A DNA stretch of 64,000 bases from Aquanectria penicillioides. Taxonomy: Eukaryota; Ascomycota; Sordariomycetes; Hypocreales; Nectriaceae. Made by a program: the position numbers and the translations under genes. This document shows, piece after piece, positions 22,945 to 34,092 of this stretch. The stretch spans positions 7,566,210-7,630,209 of the forward strand of contig PYIU01000001.1 in the NCBI GenBank assembly GCA_003415625.1. The letters are read 5' to 3'. Numbering within the stretch: the first letter of the stretch is position 1; each line of letters begins with the position of its first letter. Below the pieces are notes generated by a model. The model searched no databases and had not been told where the DNA came from. It saw only the letters and a list, made by a program, of their open reading frames with translations.

Positions 22945-24544
22945 TCACGCGCCTCTGCTCTGGTAATGATCCTCTAAAAGGCCATATTCCGGCTCTAGAG
23001 ATGGGTTGTCTCGCCTCGCCAAGCGGCCCTGGTCTGAGTTCATGGTAAATATGAAGAGGATCGCGTCAATGATTTCTTTCGGGTTCAGCATGTCAATGAT
23101 GGCTCCGAGTCCTAAGGTTCCACCCTGATAGTTACTGGGTCGAAAGTTGCCAGACAAATTGTGTAGCAGGTATGGCTGCCATGTGTATGCCCATACAAAG
23201 AACAGTGATAGCGGAACCATCTCAATGCATGTTAGCAAATTTGGGATGCCGATGTTGAGGTCCGCAAAAGTGAGAGTGTCAGTCGGGTTGAGGGCGCCAG
23301 CGTCTGTGAGAATCCAAAATATGATCTATGAGGTTGGGACAAGGTGTTAGCATAAATATGTGGCATGAAATACTGGCTAGATTAATTCGGGATCGTCTTA
23401 CTCTCTGAAGGAATCCCAAACCAACTACTGCTTTGAATGAGACAAGCTTGGCTAGGGGTTTATGCTGCTTCGTCTGCGTTTTCAAGGCACCGTAGAATCG
23501 AAGAATAGACGTAACGGCGAGGGTAAGAGAGACGTTTAGGACAATGTTGAGCTATGTGACAAGAATTTCCGTTAGTAATTGCAAGCCCCGGAGTGTATTC
23601 AACGAGACCGCGTCGTGAGTAATTATCAGGTGCTACTCGTAGTTGCTTACCCAAAGTCTCGCAAAGTACGGCTTGCTTAGCCACTCGCAGTAAATACCCG
23701 CCGCCTGGGTGATGTCTGTTACGACGGCCACAAGCAGTGCAACCACAGGGTACTGGAAGATCATGATCCATCGCCGCTAAGATGTTCTCGAGTTAGCATT
23801 TCATATTCACTATTTCATTAAAAAGGGCAATCCGGCCTTTGCTTAACGGCTAGGGGTCTACATACTTTGAACCAAACAAGGCCGTCGGCTCGGCCAGTGG
23901 GGGATTTCTTGTTCTCAATGACCAGCCCAGCGAAGAACACATCTCGCTGAGCATCGCTAGGGGATACGAATTGACACATCAATAAGAAAAAAGCGCCAAG
24001 CGAGATTGATTGGATAAGTTCCAACCATGGGTTCAGGTAGACAGCTGCTTCCGGAAATGTCACAGCCAAGAAGCTGACGATGGCATAAAATGGAAGTAGA
24101 AAGGATATCTTTAGGATTCTATTGATCTCAAGAGTTAGTTCAAGAAAACTGGTGCGATTTGATTGTGGGTTCATTTGATGCTGCGCGATCATTCCGTTCT
24201 ATGTGTTGGCGTAATGGACTTACTTTGACTGTTCATTTGGTTTACTGTAATGAGAAATGTGCATGAGTGACCAAGCCACGATTACCACGCACGCAAAAGC
24301 CGCACAGCTTCCAGACAAGATCTTGTTGAAGGTGTGAAACGACATGTCGCCAATTAGTGGTTTCTTAGCATCTATTTTGACCGGCACAAAAAGATTAGTT
24401 GACTGGCCCTCATGTACTGGACTGAGACGAAGTAAATTCCCACCCAACCTCCCTCAAGGATCCATATCTTCAAGACGTACCTTCAGTCAGTGAGTGGACC
24501 GGACAGGTATGGTCTGTATCCGTTTTCGAGTGGTGTGCGCCCAT
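22945..24544 (-). CDS. TMEM184/DUF300-like (organic solute transporter alpha type) membrane protein
   Basis: Predicted 388-residue protein with about seven membrane helices, of the Solute_trans_a (DUF300) family that includes TMEM184 and Ost-alpha. Six exons fit: 24544-24481, 24416-24224, 24118-23866, 23776-23651, 23551-23402 and 23325-22945. Diagnostic blocks are FHTFNKILSGSCAAFACVVI, HYSKPNEQSK, FYAIVSFLAVTFPEAAVYL, FQYPVVALLVAVVTDITQAA, YCEWLSKPYFARLW, HKPLAKLVSFKAVVGLGFLQ and IEMVPLSLFFVWAYTWQPYL. The start was chosen because exon 1 (MGAHHSKTD...) joins in frame to exon 2 through a GTACGT...CCAG intron, whereas a start inside exon 2 would lose the conserved KKPLIGDMSFH region. Function in fungi is poorly known. 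Confidence 0.9.
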
Positions 24545-25872
24545 TTTCGATAGATTTACTGAAGAATTGCGTTGATCACGCGATGCGATGGATCGAGATA
24601 GATTGTCTGTGAGCACCTCGTTTACTGATGGCAGACAATCTTTTTATACAGGCGCCGCAAATATATTCGGTGCTATTGATAGGCATATGGACCAAAGTCA
24701 ACCCCGGAGCACAGCCCAGGTAATCACCAGGAGGCCTTATCGAATGAACCCTAGTCATTCCTTCTCGACTCCATCAGCCAGATGAGACTTGACCCATCCT
24801 TAGACGCCATGAAGCCGGTTGCAATTGAAACGTGAGAGCCTTATTACAGGGCTGAAAACTAAACTAATCCTCGCATGGACATGCTCGACGCCTTTGATTC
24901 GCCCTCAGACGCGACACTGTGGATGCGCCATCTGCGATGACAGGGATTCACGGGTCCAGCTATGACGTCGCGCGGCAAATGTCGTCGAGTTGCGGTGCCG
25001 TTTAAGCGGCTGACAGCAGTAGATTGCGTCCTGGGCTAGCTGAGAGTGGGTGATCATGAGGGAGGGTTCAGCCCAAACTCTCGCTAAGAGGGGCTGGAGT
25101 CTGGGGATCAGAAGGATTTGCCGGAGATTGCTAGGAACAGCGGCGAGGTTGCAAGACTGCTCGAATGGCTAACCGAATTTGGTCGATTGTATTCCACCTA
25201 TCCCACCAATCACGAATATATACTTGGTTTTGGGCCACTGTTGGCCTCTCTTGACGCTGCGCCACAAGCACAGTCATCTCAATCGGGGCTTTCAATCCAG
25301 ATCACCGACAGTAAGGCTGCTCGAATCGCTTTCCAGATCAATGAAGTCTATCTGACTTGGAAGAAGGAACTTTTTGGCATTTAGAGGTCATGGAGACCGC
25401 ATCGCAACGCAGTCATCCTTGCCACTGCACTTTCAGCCTCGACGCCATCAGCTGCAAGCCTCCGGAATCGCTTGTTGATTGGATATTTTCGTCCGACGCA
25501 TTTCGAACCCTCCTCTGCCATTCAGACACCGCCGTCTGCAGAGACGTCACCATGAGGGCATCTTGATCATCTGTTCGTATTCTCTGCCACCTTTAGCTGA
25601 GATTCTGCTGGAATTCCTCTTGAACTGATCTTATCATCGGCCCACACGGATCATTGGACACCGTAGAGATTGCGCAAAAGCGAATTATCTGAAAGGACAA
25701 TGATAGTCAGAAAGACACTCACCTCTAGTATGCCACCTAGGAGGGTGAATACCCCCAACAATATGCCTGGTGCAGTTCCATGAAGTGGATTTTCTCTGAA
25801 CGAGAAATTCTCAGCGAAAACCCCATCTTATCGACACTGCTTTGAGCCACAGGGGTCAGTTTTAAGAGGCAA
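24545..25872. other. Intergenic with one unassigned open frame
   Basis: A plus-strand frame at 25118-25384 (RNSGEVARLLEWLTEFGRLY ... AARIAFQINEVYLTWKKELF) looks protein-like but has no start, partner exon or family I can name. It may be debris of a regulatory gene. Confidence 0.35.
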
Positions 25873-26302
25873 CCAAGGGCCTGTACAACACCTCAATAGT
25901 GACATCTAGCTGCTTGAGATTTGTCATTAGAGTACTGCTGTCGCAAGCGTTCGGATAAACCTGCCGTACAACCGCTTCAAGTGTTAGAAGTCTCAAGGTA
26001 CCGATCTGAACTTTGAAGTTTGGCATTTCATTTATTAGTGCAAGAGATTAGACAGTAACCATATCTGCTAATATTTCCACGTTCGGCGGTTGTGATGAGG
26101 ATAGTATATGATCTTTCGACATGGGAAATAGCTCTAGGATCCTATTCGTAGCAATGAAGAATTTGGATAAACATGGCTTTTTCAACGTGCCCCCAATCCC
26201 TTCGATCAAGAATCCCATTGCGAGGTTGGTGAGAGAAAAGACGCGTAATATGGTGAGATCAAACCGAATATGGGTCTTTGCTCCAACTCGAAGTTGGGCC
26301 AT
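25873..26302 (-). pseudogene. Possible fragment of a fungal regulatory protein
   Basis: The minus strand reads TILRVFSLTNLAMGFLIEG and SKDHILSSSQPPN, then after an intron-like gap MPNFKVQIGTLRLLTLEAVV and LMTNLKQLDVTIEVLYRPLV before a stop. The layout resembles the extreme C terminus of AflR-type Zn2Cys6 regulators, but the zinc cluster and most of the body are missing. Low confidence. Confidence 0.3.
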
Positions 26303-27105
26303 GTGAAACTTGCCAATCTAGCCCGGCGGAATGAACTCCGGAACGGAATCTGAGGCTTCCCTAACGTTCAAAGAACATTCCCGGCCCAGATAGATAACCA
26401 AACCGGCAACTTGCAGTGGAGGACCCGGTATAAGGTGTTGCTGAGATCAGAGATTGTGCCCCCCACCTGGCTAACTGGCATCCGGTCGGTTGGTTGTCCT
26501 CATTCGCGGGGTAAATTCTGTTATCGTGATAGTATAGGGTTTATTTTAAGCTTATCACGGGTATTATGCAGGATTCATGTCCCGCTGTGAAGCCAACACG
26601 AACGATTGTTATCTGGGTAGAAAGTAACCCCCGGCCCACGCATTCATCTGATGCTACTCATTTCCCTTTTCAAAGGCTTGCATAGAGAGCGATTTGAAGA
26701 AGAATATTCTTATCTTGTTATTCAGAAACACCAGTCGAATATCATGGCTTCAGTCATATCGTAGTCTGTCGACCGCGTGTGCACCTTGATAGACTGCGCC
26801 ACGCACAGACACCACGCCAAGACGACAAATTTGATAAGACCCTCAGTTACCTTGACGCCCATCCAATAGCTGTGCAGCCATTATAGATGAGCATATATAT
26901 TGCTCATTTCTGGACTGATCTGTCCCTTTATTTTGATTGTACTTAGCAAGACTGGTTTTGTTTGCTCCTTGCTTTCATTTTCCCTCACTAGCGCTGTTTT
27001 GTTGCTGTCAACATTGTGAATCGCCCCAAAATACAGGAGGCCCGAAAATAGCAAGAGTAGTGATTGATCATTCTTCCATCTCAGGTTTCTACGCCTAGTG
27101 GTAAC
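26303..27105. other. Upstream region of the Dal5-type permease at 27106
   Basis: No coding signal. Presumed promoter of the downstream gene. Confidence 0.4.
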
Positions 27106-28816
27106 ATGTCAGTCAACTCTACCCCGCCGATCGCCACGGAGCCATCGTTAAAGCAAGACAACTTTCAAACTACGAGAGTGGAATCAGAAGACTCTGAGCT
27201 TGCTTTGGCACTTGAAAATTATGTTCCAGACACACCAGAGGAGAAACGGCTTGTCCGAAAGATTGACATGGTGCTTTTGCCATGTTTGTGGTGGATGTAT
27301 ATTTTGGCCTATCTTGACAAGGGGAACATTGTAAGAACGACTAGTCTACAATGAGTATGAACTGGACTAATAATCGACGGGGCTAGGCAAACGCTAATGC
27401 CGCTGGGTTGAGTGAGGACCTTGGTCTCACAGATAACGGTTAGCCTGACTCTACCAGTGTCATCGAGCTTAAATATACTGATGAAAGAATATAGAATACT
27501 CCTTATTTATATCAGTATTCTTCGTCGGGTACTTCCTTTTTGAAGTCCCCTCCAACCTGGTAATGGTCAAGATTAGACCTTCAATCTACCTATCAATCAT
27601 CGTCTTCTGTTGGGGATGCATTGTCTCAGGAATGTCCCAGTCAAAATCCTTGAAAGGATTCCTTGTCGGGCGGTTTTTCCTCGGATGCGTCGAGGCCGGC
27701 ATGTTTCCGGGCGCGTTGTTTGTCTTAACTTGCTGGTATACGAAGAAAGAAGTCGGTAAGTCTCAAATGCTTCAATCCCTAAATATCTTCAAGATTCCAT
27801 TCTAATAATAGCGCTGCTCACTAGGCAAACGATTTTGCATTTTTTATACTTCGGGGTGTGTTGCCCCAGCTCTCGGCGGCATTATGGCCGGAGCCATCAT
27901 ACGAGGCTTGGATGGAGCAAAGGGCATGACAGGATGGCGGTGGCTCCTCCTAATTGAGGGTCTCATCACTGTTTTCTGTGCCTTTTGCTTGTACTTCCTT
28001 ATACCAGACTATCCTCGGAATTCTCGAAGACTCAAGCCAGAGGAGCGGCAGCTCGCCCAAATTCGAATCATGCATGATCAAAAGATCAACGTTGCCTTAG
28101 AAAGCAGCGACTTGACATCGATGCAAGCATTCAAGGCTGTCATCGCCGACTGGAAAACCTGGGTATTCCTAGTGCTGTACAACTTGAACGGGACTTGTAC
28201 CACCATCTCTTACTTCATTCCCACCATATTAAAGACACTTGGCTACACTAAAGTTACTGCTCAGTGGATGACTGTTCCGATATATATTACTGGGGCTATT
28301 TCGATGCTAATATTTTCATATACATCAGACAAAACACAAGACCGACGCTGGCATCTAATCTGTTTACATTTGCTTCCAGTTACGGCCTGTCTTGTCTCAC
28401 TCTTTGTGTCAAACGCTATTGCCAAGTATATTATGATGTGCCTCTTCGTCGGAGGACTGTATACTGCGTTACCGCTGATTCTGAACTGGGCCAGCGAATG
28501 CATCTCTTTCCCAGCCAAGAAGCGTTCTGTTGCAATCGCCTTCATCAATACATTTTGTAACCTATCGATGATTTACGGAAGCTACCTATGGCCCAGTGCT
28601 AACGCTCCACGTCACATCCTTGGATTCACCACAATGGCCTCCTTTTGTACTGGAGCTACCTTGCTATCTGCGCTGATGCCTCTATTCTTTCGGTTCCTTC
28701 CCAAGGAACCTGCGACAAAGGCGGAACGAGACATACTGGCCTTGGCAAGAGATAGTTCTTTCTCAGAGAATGAGAAATCGGAAGATGAATCGGCCGAGAA
28801 GATGCAACACGTATAA
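27106..28816 (+). CDS. Dal5-type MFS anion:cation symporter
   Basis: Predicted 509-residue plasma membrane permease of the allantoate/nicotinate (Dal5/Tna1, ACS) family, which imports small organic anions by proton symport. Exons 27106-27330, 27387-27438, 27495-27755 and 27825-28816 join in frame. Features are the soluble N terminus with PEEKRLVRKIDMVLLPCLWW (helix 1 entry), LAYLDKGNIANANAAGLSED, GRFFLGCVEAGMFPGALFVL, GWRWLLLIEGLITVFCAFCL, FLIPDYPRNSRRLKPEERQL and PLILNWASECISF. The acidic C-terminal tail is cytoplasmic. It is convergent with another Dal5-type gene at 29107-30743. Substrate cannot be read from sequence. Confidence 0.93.
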
Positions 28817-29106
28817 GCACGTATTTAGAGCTATGCCTTCCCTGCAAAATGGACATAGGAAACACCCAAATCTTCATGAAGGCACCGAATTATGGGGAAA
28901 CCACGCGCTCATTGAGGATGAGAGTAAATAAAGCATTCATTTGAATTTGATGGAAATGATTTATCGGGGAAGTTCATGGCAATTAATAGCGGTTGAGGAA
29001 TCCAAGCATACATAGGTATACAAATTGAATGACCTCTATGCTCTTGAACTGATGAATCGGACTACGGCACCTCTTGTATTGATGCCTCGGATCATGGAAT
29101 TTGTCG

Positions 29107-30743
29107 TTATTTGCCAGAAGACTGAGATCGACCAGATCCTGCATGCGACGTAATAACAGCCGAAGCTTGCTTTCCCCCTTCTATAAGAGATGGTGTTGAT
29201 GAAGCAGGGTCAATTGATTGAGCTTCGGTAGCTCTTCTATTCGAATGTCAGATTGTGGAACAGAAAACTCGGTGTTGAAATACTTACGCTCTGCGCCTCA
29301 AAACAAAATCGAGCATATGGCAGCCGATAATAAGCAACGCCGCGCTTGCTAAACAGAATGGATATCCTTTGGGGTACCGGGGGGCTTCAACCGTCGGAAA
29401 AGTCAAAATAGGTGTCCATGCCGTCGTGGATTGCGCAATAGTATTGATGATGACAAGAGTGACTGCTCGCTCGGCCGGCGAATACTTTAGCAAGCTATTG
29501 ACCCAACCATGGAAGACACTAGACATTGCTGGAGACGAGTAGGATGTTGCAAAGGCAAACCAGAGAGCTGGCTCTGGTACGTTCCAGACTGTCTTAATGA
29601 TCAATCCAATGATGTTCCACATATGAGCGACAGTAATGGCCCAGGCCGGACCAGTGACAAGATCTGATAAGAAGCACACGAAGAGTGTATAGAAGATACC
29701 TAGAGCAGGTGCAATTGTTCCGAGTTCGTTGACCCTGGCAGTTGAGTATCGCTTCAGACTCTTGATCCAGAGAAGAAAACTTCCGGTACTCGAATGTGTA
29801 CCAGCATTCCAGAACAAAATATCCAAAATAACGATTGTCCAGAAGTATGGGTTCAAGAAGACCCTTTTCAAAGTTTGAAGTTCAAATTTGCCATATAGAA
29901 CGTGGCCGGCTCGCTCAAGACGTTGCTTAGACACTTCGAGATCATGGTCATTCAAGACCCGTCGGTTTGGTTGTTCATAGGTACCTGGAATGACGAAGTA
30001 GCCAAGAACACCAACAGGAATAGTGATAATAGCGCAGATGATGTACATCCACCGCCAGCCTGCAAGGCCGTGAACACCGTCGAGTCTTTGTGTCGCACCG
30101 GCTTGGATCAGACCAGCTGTCAAGGTACCCAGAGAGAGGCCAACATAGAAGACTCCTCCACGGCGGCCGATTTCATGTCCCCGATACCAAGCACCTGCAA
30201 TTCCTGTTAGCCAAGTTTGAACTGTGGTATGCAACGTGGGCTCGAACTGGAATACCGAAAACATAATGCATTGCAGGGAAGAATGCGGCTTCAAACCAGC
30301 CAACCAAAAACCTGTAGGCTGCCATCTCGGCAAATGAGTTTGCTCGGAACTGCAGAAGCGTGAAAACACCCCACATGATATCGAGAAAGGGAATAATCCA
30401 ATACATGGGCAAGTATGTGAATAGGAAGAGAAATGGGAGTTGGCCAAGCACAGCTCCCACGATGTACATGGTTTGTAGTTGGACCAGTTCGTTCCCATGG
30501 AATCCGAGGTCCTCCTTCATGCCTGCAACGTAGGCATTGTCTAGAAAATGTTAGAGATGATTTTTAGAGCGGCCGAGAATGCATACTCAGATTTGCTTGA
30601 TCAATATATTTGACCCAGTAGGAGAGAACTGCGTATGGTACGACAAGCAGATCCAACTTCCAGATGAATTTCCGCTCTTCTGGTGTGTCGTCATCCGAGT
30701 ACCACTGGATTTTGTACCATTTTGATCTAGGTATACTCGCCAT
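29107..30743 (-). CDS. Dal5-type MFS permease (pantothenate/allantoate-like)
   Basis: Predicted 492-residue proton symporter of the ACS family, closer to the pantothenate-type (Liz1-like) branch. Exons 30743-30587, 30540-30256, 30194-29288 and 29236-29107. The N terminus has PEERKFIWKLDLLVVPYAVL and YWVKYIDQANLNNAYVAGMK. Later blocks are FLVGWFEAAFFPAMHYVFGA, WYRGHEIGRRGGVFYVGLSL and GLAGWRWMYIICAIITIPVG. The last 51-base intron (GTAAGT...AATAG) is inferred because it extends the frame by 42 hydrophilic residues; without it the protein would end at 29284 right after the last helix, which is also possible. It is convergent with the permease at 27106. Confidence 0.9.
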
Positions 30744-32402
30744 CTCGACGAGGATCCTGAGATGAAAGGTCTTTTTACTCCAAGGATATAGCTATTTGTC
30801 AGCCAGGATTCACATACGCAGACCTGATGTTTTGTGCTTGCTGAGATGTCGAAAGCCGATGTCAGACAAATGTTTGAAACACGGCCTTTTTATCACATCG
30901 ACCCTCCCCACATTCCGGCTCGTCATATTTTGCTTATTCCAAAAGGGAATAATACCCGTTACAGACCTAGGTCCAGGCCCTTTCAAATACAAACGATCGA
31001 CCGCCTGCCAAGGAACAGTGGGCCGCTACAGGTATCAACTGCGACGTTGTGATGATGGGATGCGGGATGCCCCCGACAGGCTTGGAAGATAATAGGATGG
31101 CATGGCGGGTAAGCGGTCGGAATATTAAGCTTGATTCTCCTCTAACCTGGACCTGTTGGGGAGATTATCGGGTGGGCGCCGAAGGTGATATAATTGGCGA
31201 TGGGTGATGGCGTGCTTACACCTCATTTTCTGAGATATGATGCAACACAGGGGGAACCACTTAAGTCTCATAATGGCAAGGTAAAGCCTGTAAGCAGTGG
31301 GTGTATATTTGTCATTTGGAAGAATCGATACGACGAGAAAAGGCCGCAATTTCGCGGCCAACATCATCTTCAAACAAGCTCGTGCGCCAAGGACCGATTG
31401 CAATACAATATATATTGGTTACCTAATGAGCCAAATATCTTAAAAGACCAGGCTAAACCACAGGTGCGGGCCCGTCCATGAACCCTACAGTTTCGCGATT
31501 GAAGAAATGGAAGTGATGAGCAAGCTCGGCCCCCTTTGGTATCGGCTACGCCGAACGAGAAGAGTGAGAAATACACTGGCGTGTCAACAAACAAACCAGC
31601 GAACCGAAATCTTTGAAGGACAATTCAATAAAGACTTCAAAGACAAGAATCTCTCTCATTTTCTTGAGGTTGGGTTGACGTTTGTTTGCCCAGATATCTG
31701 CCCTGACGCAGCAATCTGAGATTCACAGCAACTATTCCCAAGTACGAGACAGGGTCACGAGTCAGGCCACTAATGAAATAACTGCAGTAGTAAAACCCAT
31801 GTTCGAATGAGATACAAGAGAATAGTTGAGCATAGTATTCTCGTGCGGCTTGAATGCCGAGACGTTTGGTACTTTCATCTTTCCTATGACGATATCTATT
31901 CTGTCGTTTGATTGGTACTTGAATATTATTGTGATTGCTGTGATCTTTTTTTTGGCATACCATGGAGGTGAAGCTGACGAAGGCTGCACAACAGCACTCT
32001 CACGTCCCTTTTCTACACTTCTCGACCAATCCTTTGCCAGAGAAACGTCACAACAGGCTGGCCCCATTACGTATTAAATATCTAATTCTCTGTGTGTTCT
32101 TATTTGTTAGATATTCTTAGTTATGTCTTTTAGTGTATGTCGCAATTACTTTGACGAATAACAGCACCAAGATTACGACATGTCGCCTTTGATTCCGCCT
32201 TAACTCCGTCTCACCCGAAGGGTTTTGATTGCATGCATAAGAATAGAAGTCGCTGGTTGGACCTGAAAGTCAAGTTGAGCAAGATGGCACAATGACACAC
32301 TGCTGCAATGGTCAGCAAAAGTTTGAACGCGCATCCGGTCCGGTTTCTACGATGGCGCTATATCGATATCTGAGCACCAAATGAGGGGATTTTGCCAGTG
32401 AC
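30744..32402. other. Intergenic between divergent permease and dioxygenase genes
   Basis: About 1.7 kb with no convincing gene. Short frames at 31194-31719 and 31637-32067 lack motifs. Probably two promoters back to back. Confidence 0.45.
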
Positions 32403-32409
32403 TATAAAT
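32403..32409 (+). promoter_or_regulatory. TATA box of the TauD-type dioxygenase gene
   Basis: TATAAAT sits 120-126 bases upstream of the ATG at 32529. Position and sequence are the only evidence. Confidence 0.4.
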
Positions 32410-32528
32410 CGGGTCTTTCTTCTAGGCAGGACTGTCCCAACAAATGAGTAGCTTTCTCACAAGTCACTCAAAATATTCGATTGAAGTCACAAAGTAAACA
32501 ACACAAATTCGTTACGAAGAGTCAAGCA

Positions 32529-33815
32529 ATGGCATCGTCTGCGATTGAAACTGTCACGTTGACTGATGTTCCCCCGCCCGAGCTGAAGCTGCATTCAACT
32601 CATAATAACGCTGAAGTGAGGGCATTGAGAGGTCTTTTTCGTGACTTCTTTGATCAAGAGACTGAAGAAGGCAAGAATGGAGTTTCTGCAGCAAAGGTAC
32701 GCGAGTCCCCTGGGTTGGCTACATAGACTTGAGCCAAGACGGTCGTATCGATGGGAGTCTAACTGGAAACCTCAGTATCAAAACTATCTGCCGACGTGGA
32801 ACACAGAGCAAAAATATCCCCCACTCGAGTTTTTCGAACATCACGACCCCGGAAAGGATGCCGATCCAACATATCCAGATCTCCTCCCCAAGGACACCAC
32901 CAAGGTGATTGATCTTACGCCATCCATTGGCACAGAAGTTCGCGGCATCCAGTTAAGCCAACTTAACAAAGCCGGCAAGGATCAACTGGCACTTCTCGCA
33001 GCGAAGCGAAAAGCCGTGGCTTTTCGAAACCAGGATTTTGCAGATCTCCCAATTCAGGAAGTGCTAGACTTTGGTGGACATTTTGGACGTCACCATATCC
33101 ACCCGACTTCAGGTTCGCCAGAAGGACACCCGGAAATTCACCTAGTCCATCGCGGTGCTGGAGATCACAGTATCGACAAATTCTTCGAATTCCGCACCAC
33201 CAGTGTGGTGTGGCATTCAGACGTGTCTTACGAACAGCAGCCACCAGGTACCACGTTTCTTTATGTTTTTGACCAGCCAGAGACCGGCGGAGATACACTC
33301 TTTGGCGACGCCGTGGAGGCATACAATCGCCTAAGCCCTGCGTTTCAGGAGCGACTACATGGATTGAAGGCAATTCATTCGGGGATTGACCAAGCTCAGT
33401 CGTCGAGGTCACGAGGCGGCGTGGTGCGGCGTGAGCCAGTCTTCAATACACATCCTATCGTTCGCACTCACCCAGTCACTGGAGAGAAGGCACTCTATGT
33501 CAACCCATCTTGTAAGTTTTGGTGATATAGATGAGACACAGAGACTTAATTAACTTGGACAATAAAGTTACCCGTGAGATTGTCGGTCTGAAGAAGGAAG
33601 AATCCGATGCGATTCTCAAATTTCTGTACAGCCATTTGGCACATGGTGCTGACTTCCAAGTCCGAGTCAAGTGGGAACCTGGAACAGTCGTTGTTTGGGA
33701 CAACCGCGTGACGCAACACTCTGCACTTGTCGATTGGAAGACTGGGGAGCGGAGGCATCTAGCAAGGATTACACCACAAGCCGAGCAGCCATTCGAAACG
33801 CCATTCAAAGCTTGA
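32529..33815 (+). CDS. TauD/TfdA-type Fe(II)/2-oxoglutarate dioxygenase
   Basis: Predicted 383-residue cytosolic enzyme of the fungal sulfonate/2-oxoglutarate dioxygenase group (Jlp1-like), which oxidises substrates such as taurine and other sulfonates to release sulfite. Exons 32529-32696, 32776-33511 and 33568-33815. The iron ligands are visible: WHSD near residues 203-205 and the distal His in WDNRVTQH near 352. The 2-oxoglutarate Arg is in GERRHLARIT near 367. Other family blocks are PPLEFFEHHDPGKDADP, AVAFRNQDF and PPGTTFLYVFDQPETGGDTL. Length fits the family. It is divergent from a Dal5-type permease at 29107-30743, a family with sulfonate and amide importers, so shared control is possible but inferred. 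Confidence 0.93.
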
Positions 33816-34092
33816 TATTGCAGCGAAATAGCAGCTCTCAAAAAATAATTCTTGGATGGATGCATGCAGGAAGTGAAAACAATACTAGAGTATCTCAACA
33901 CCTCACTGAGGGCGGTCTTTAAGGGTGGGAGATACTCTCAGTTGCGATGTAACAAAAGCACATCAATGTGGCTCTATTCAACCATGGTGACAAAACATTC
34001 CCACAGTTTAGCCCAGTTGGGCAAGAAGTGAACGTTTGCACTCTGTAGTGGTATTATGGGGACGCCCGAGAAATACACACTCAATATACAAT

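Noticed and set aside
25118..25384. Plus-strand frame that looks like part of a regulator
   Set aside because: Cannot be linked to a start, further exons or a named domain; kept only as a note in the intergenic entry.
29107..29284. Early stop of the permease at 29284
   Set aside because: A GTAAGT donor overlaps the stop and a downstream acceptor opens 42 more codons; the spliced form was preferred but the short form stays possible.
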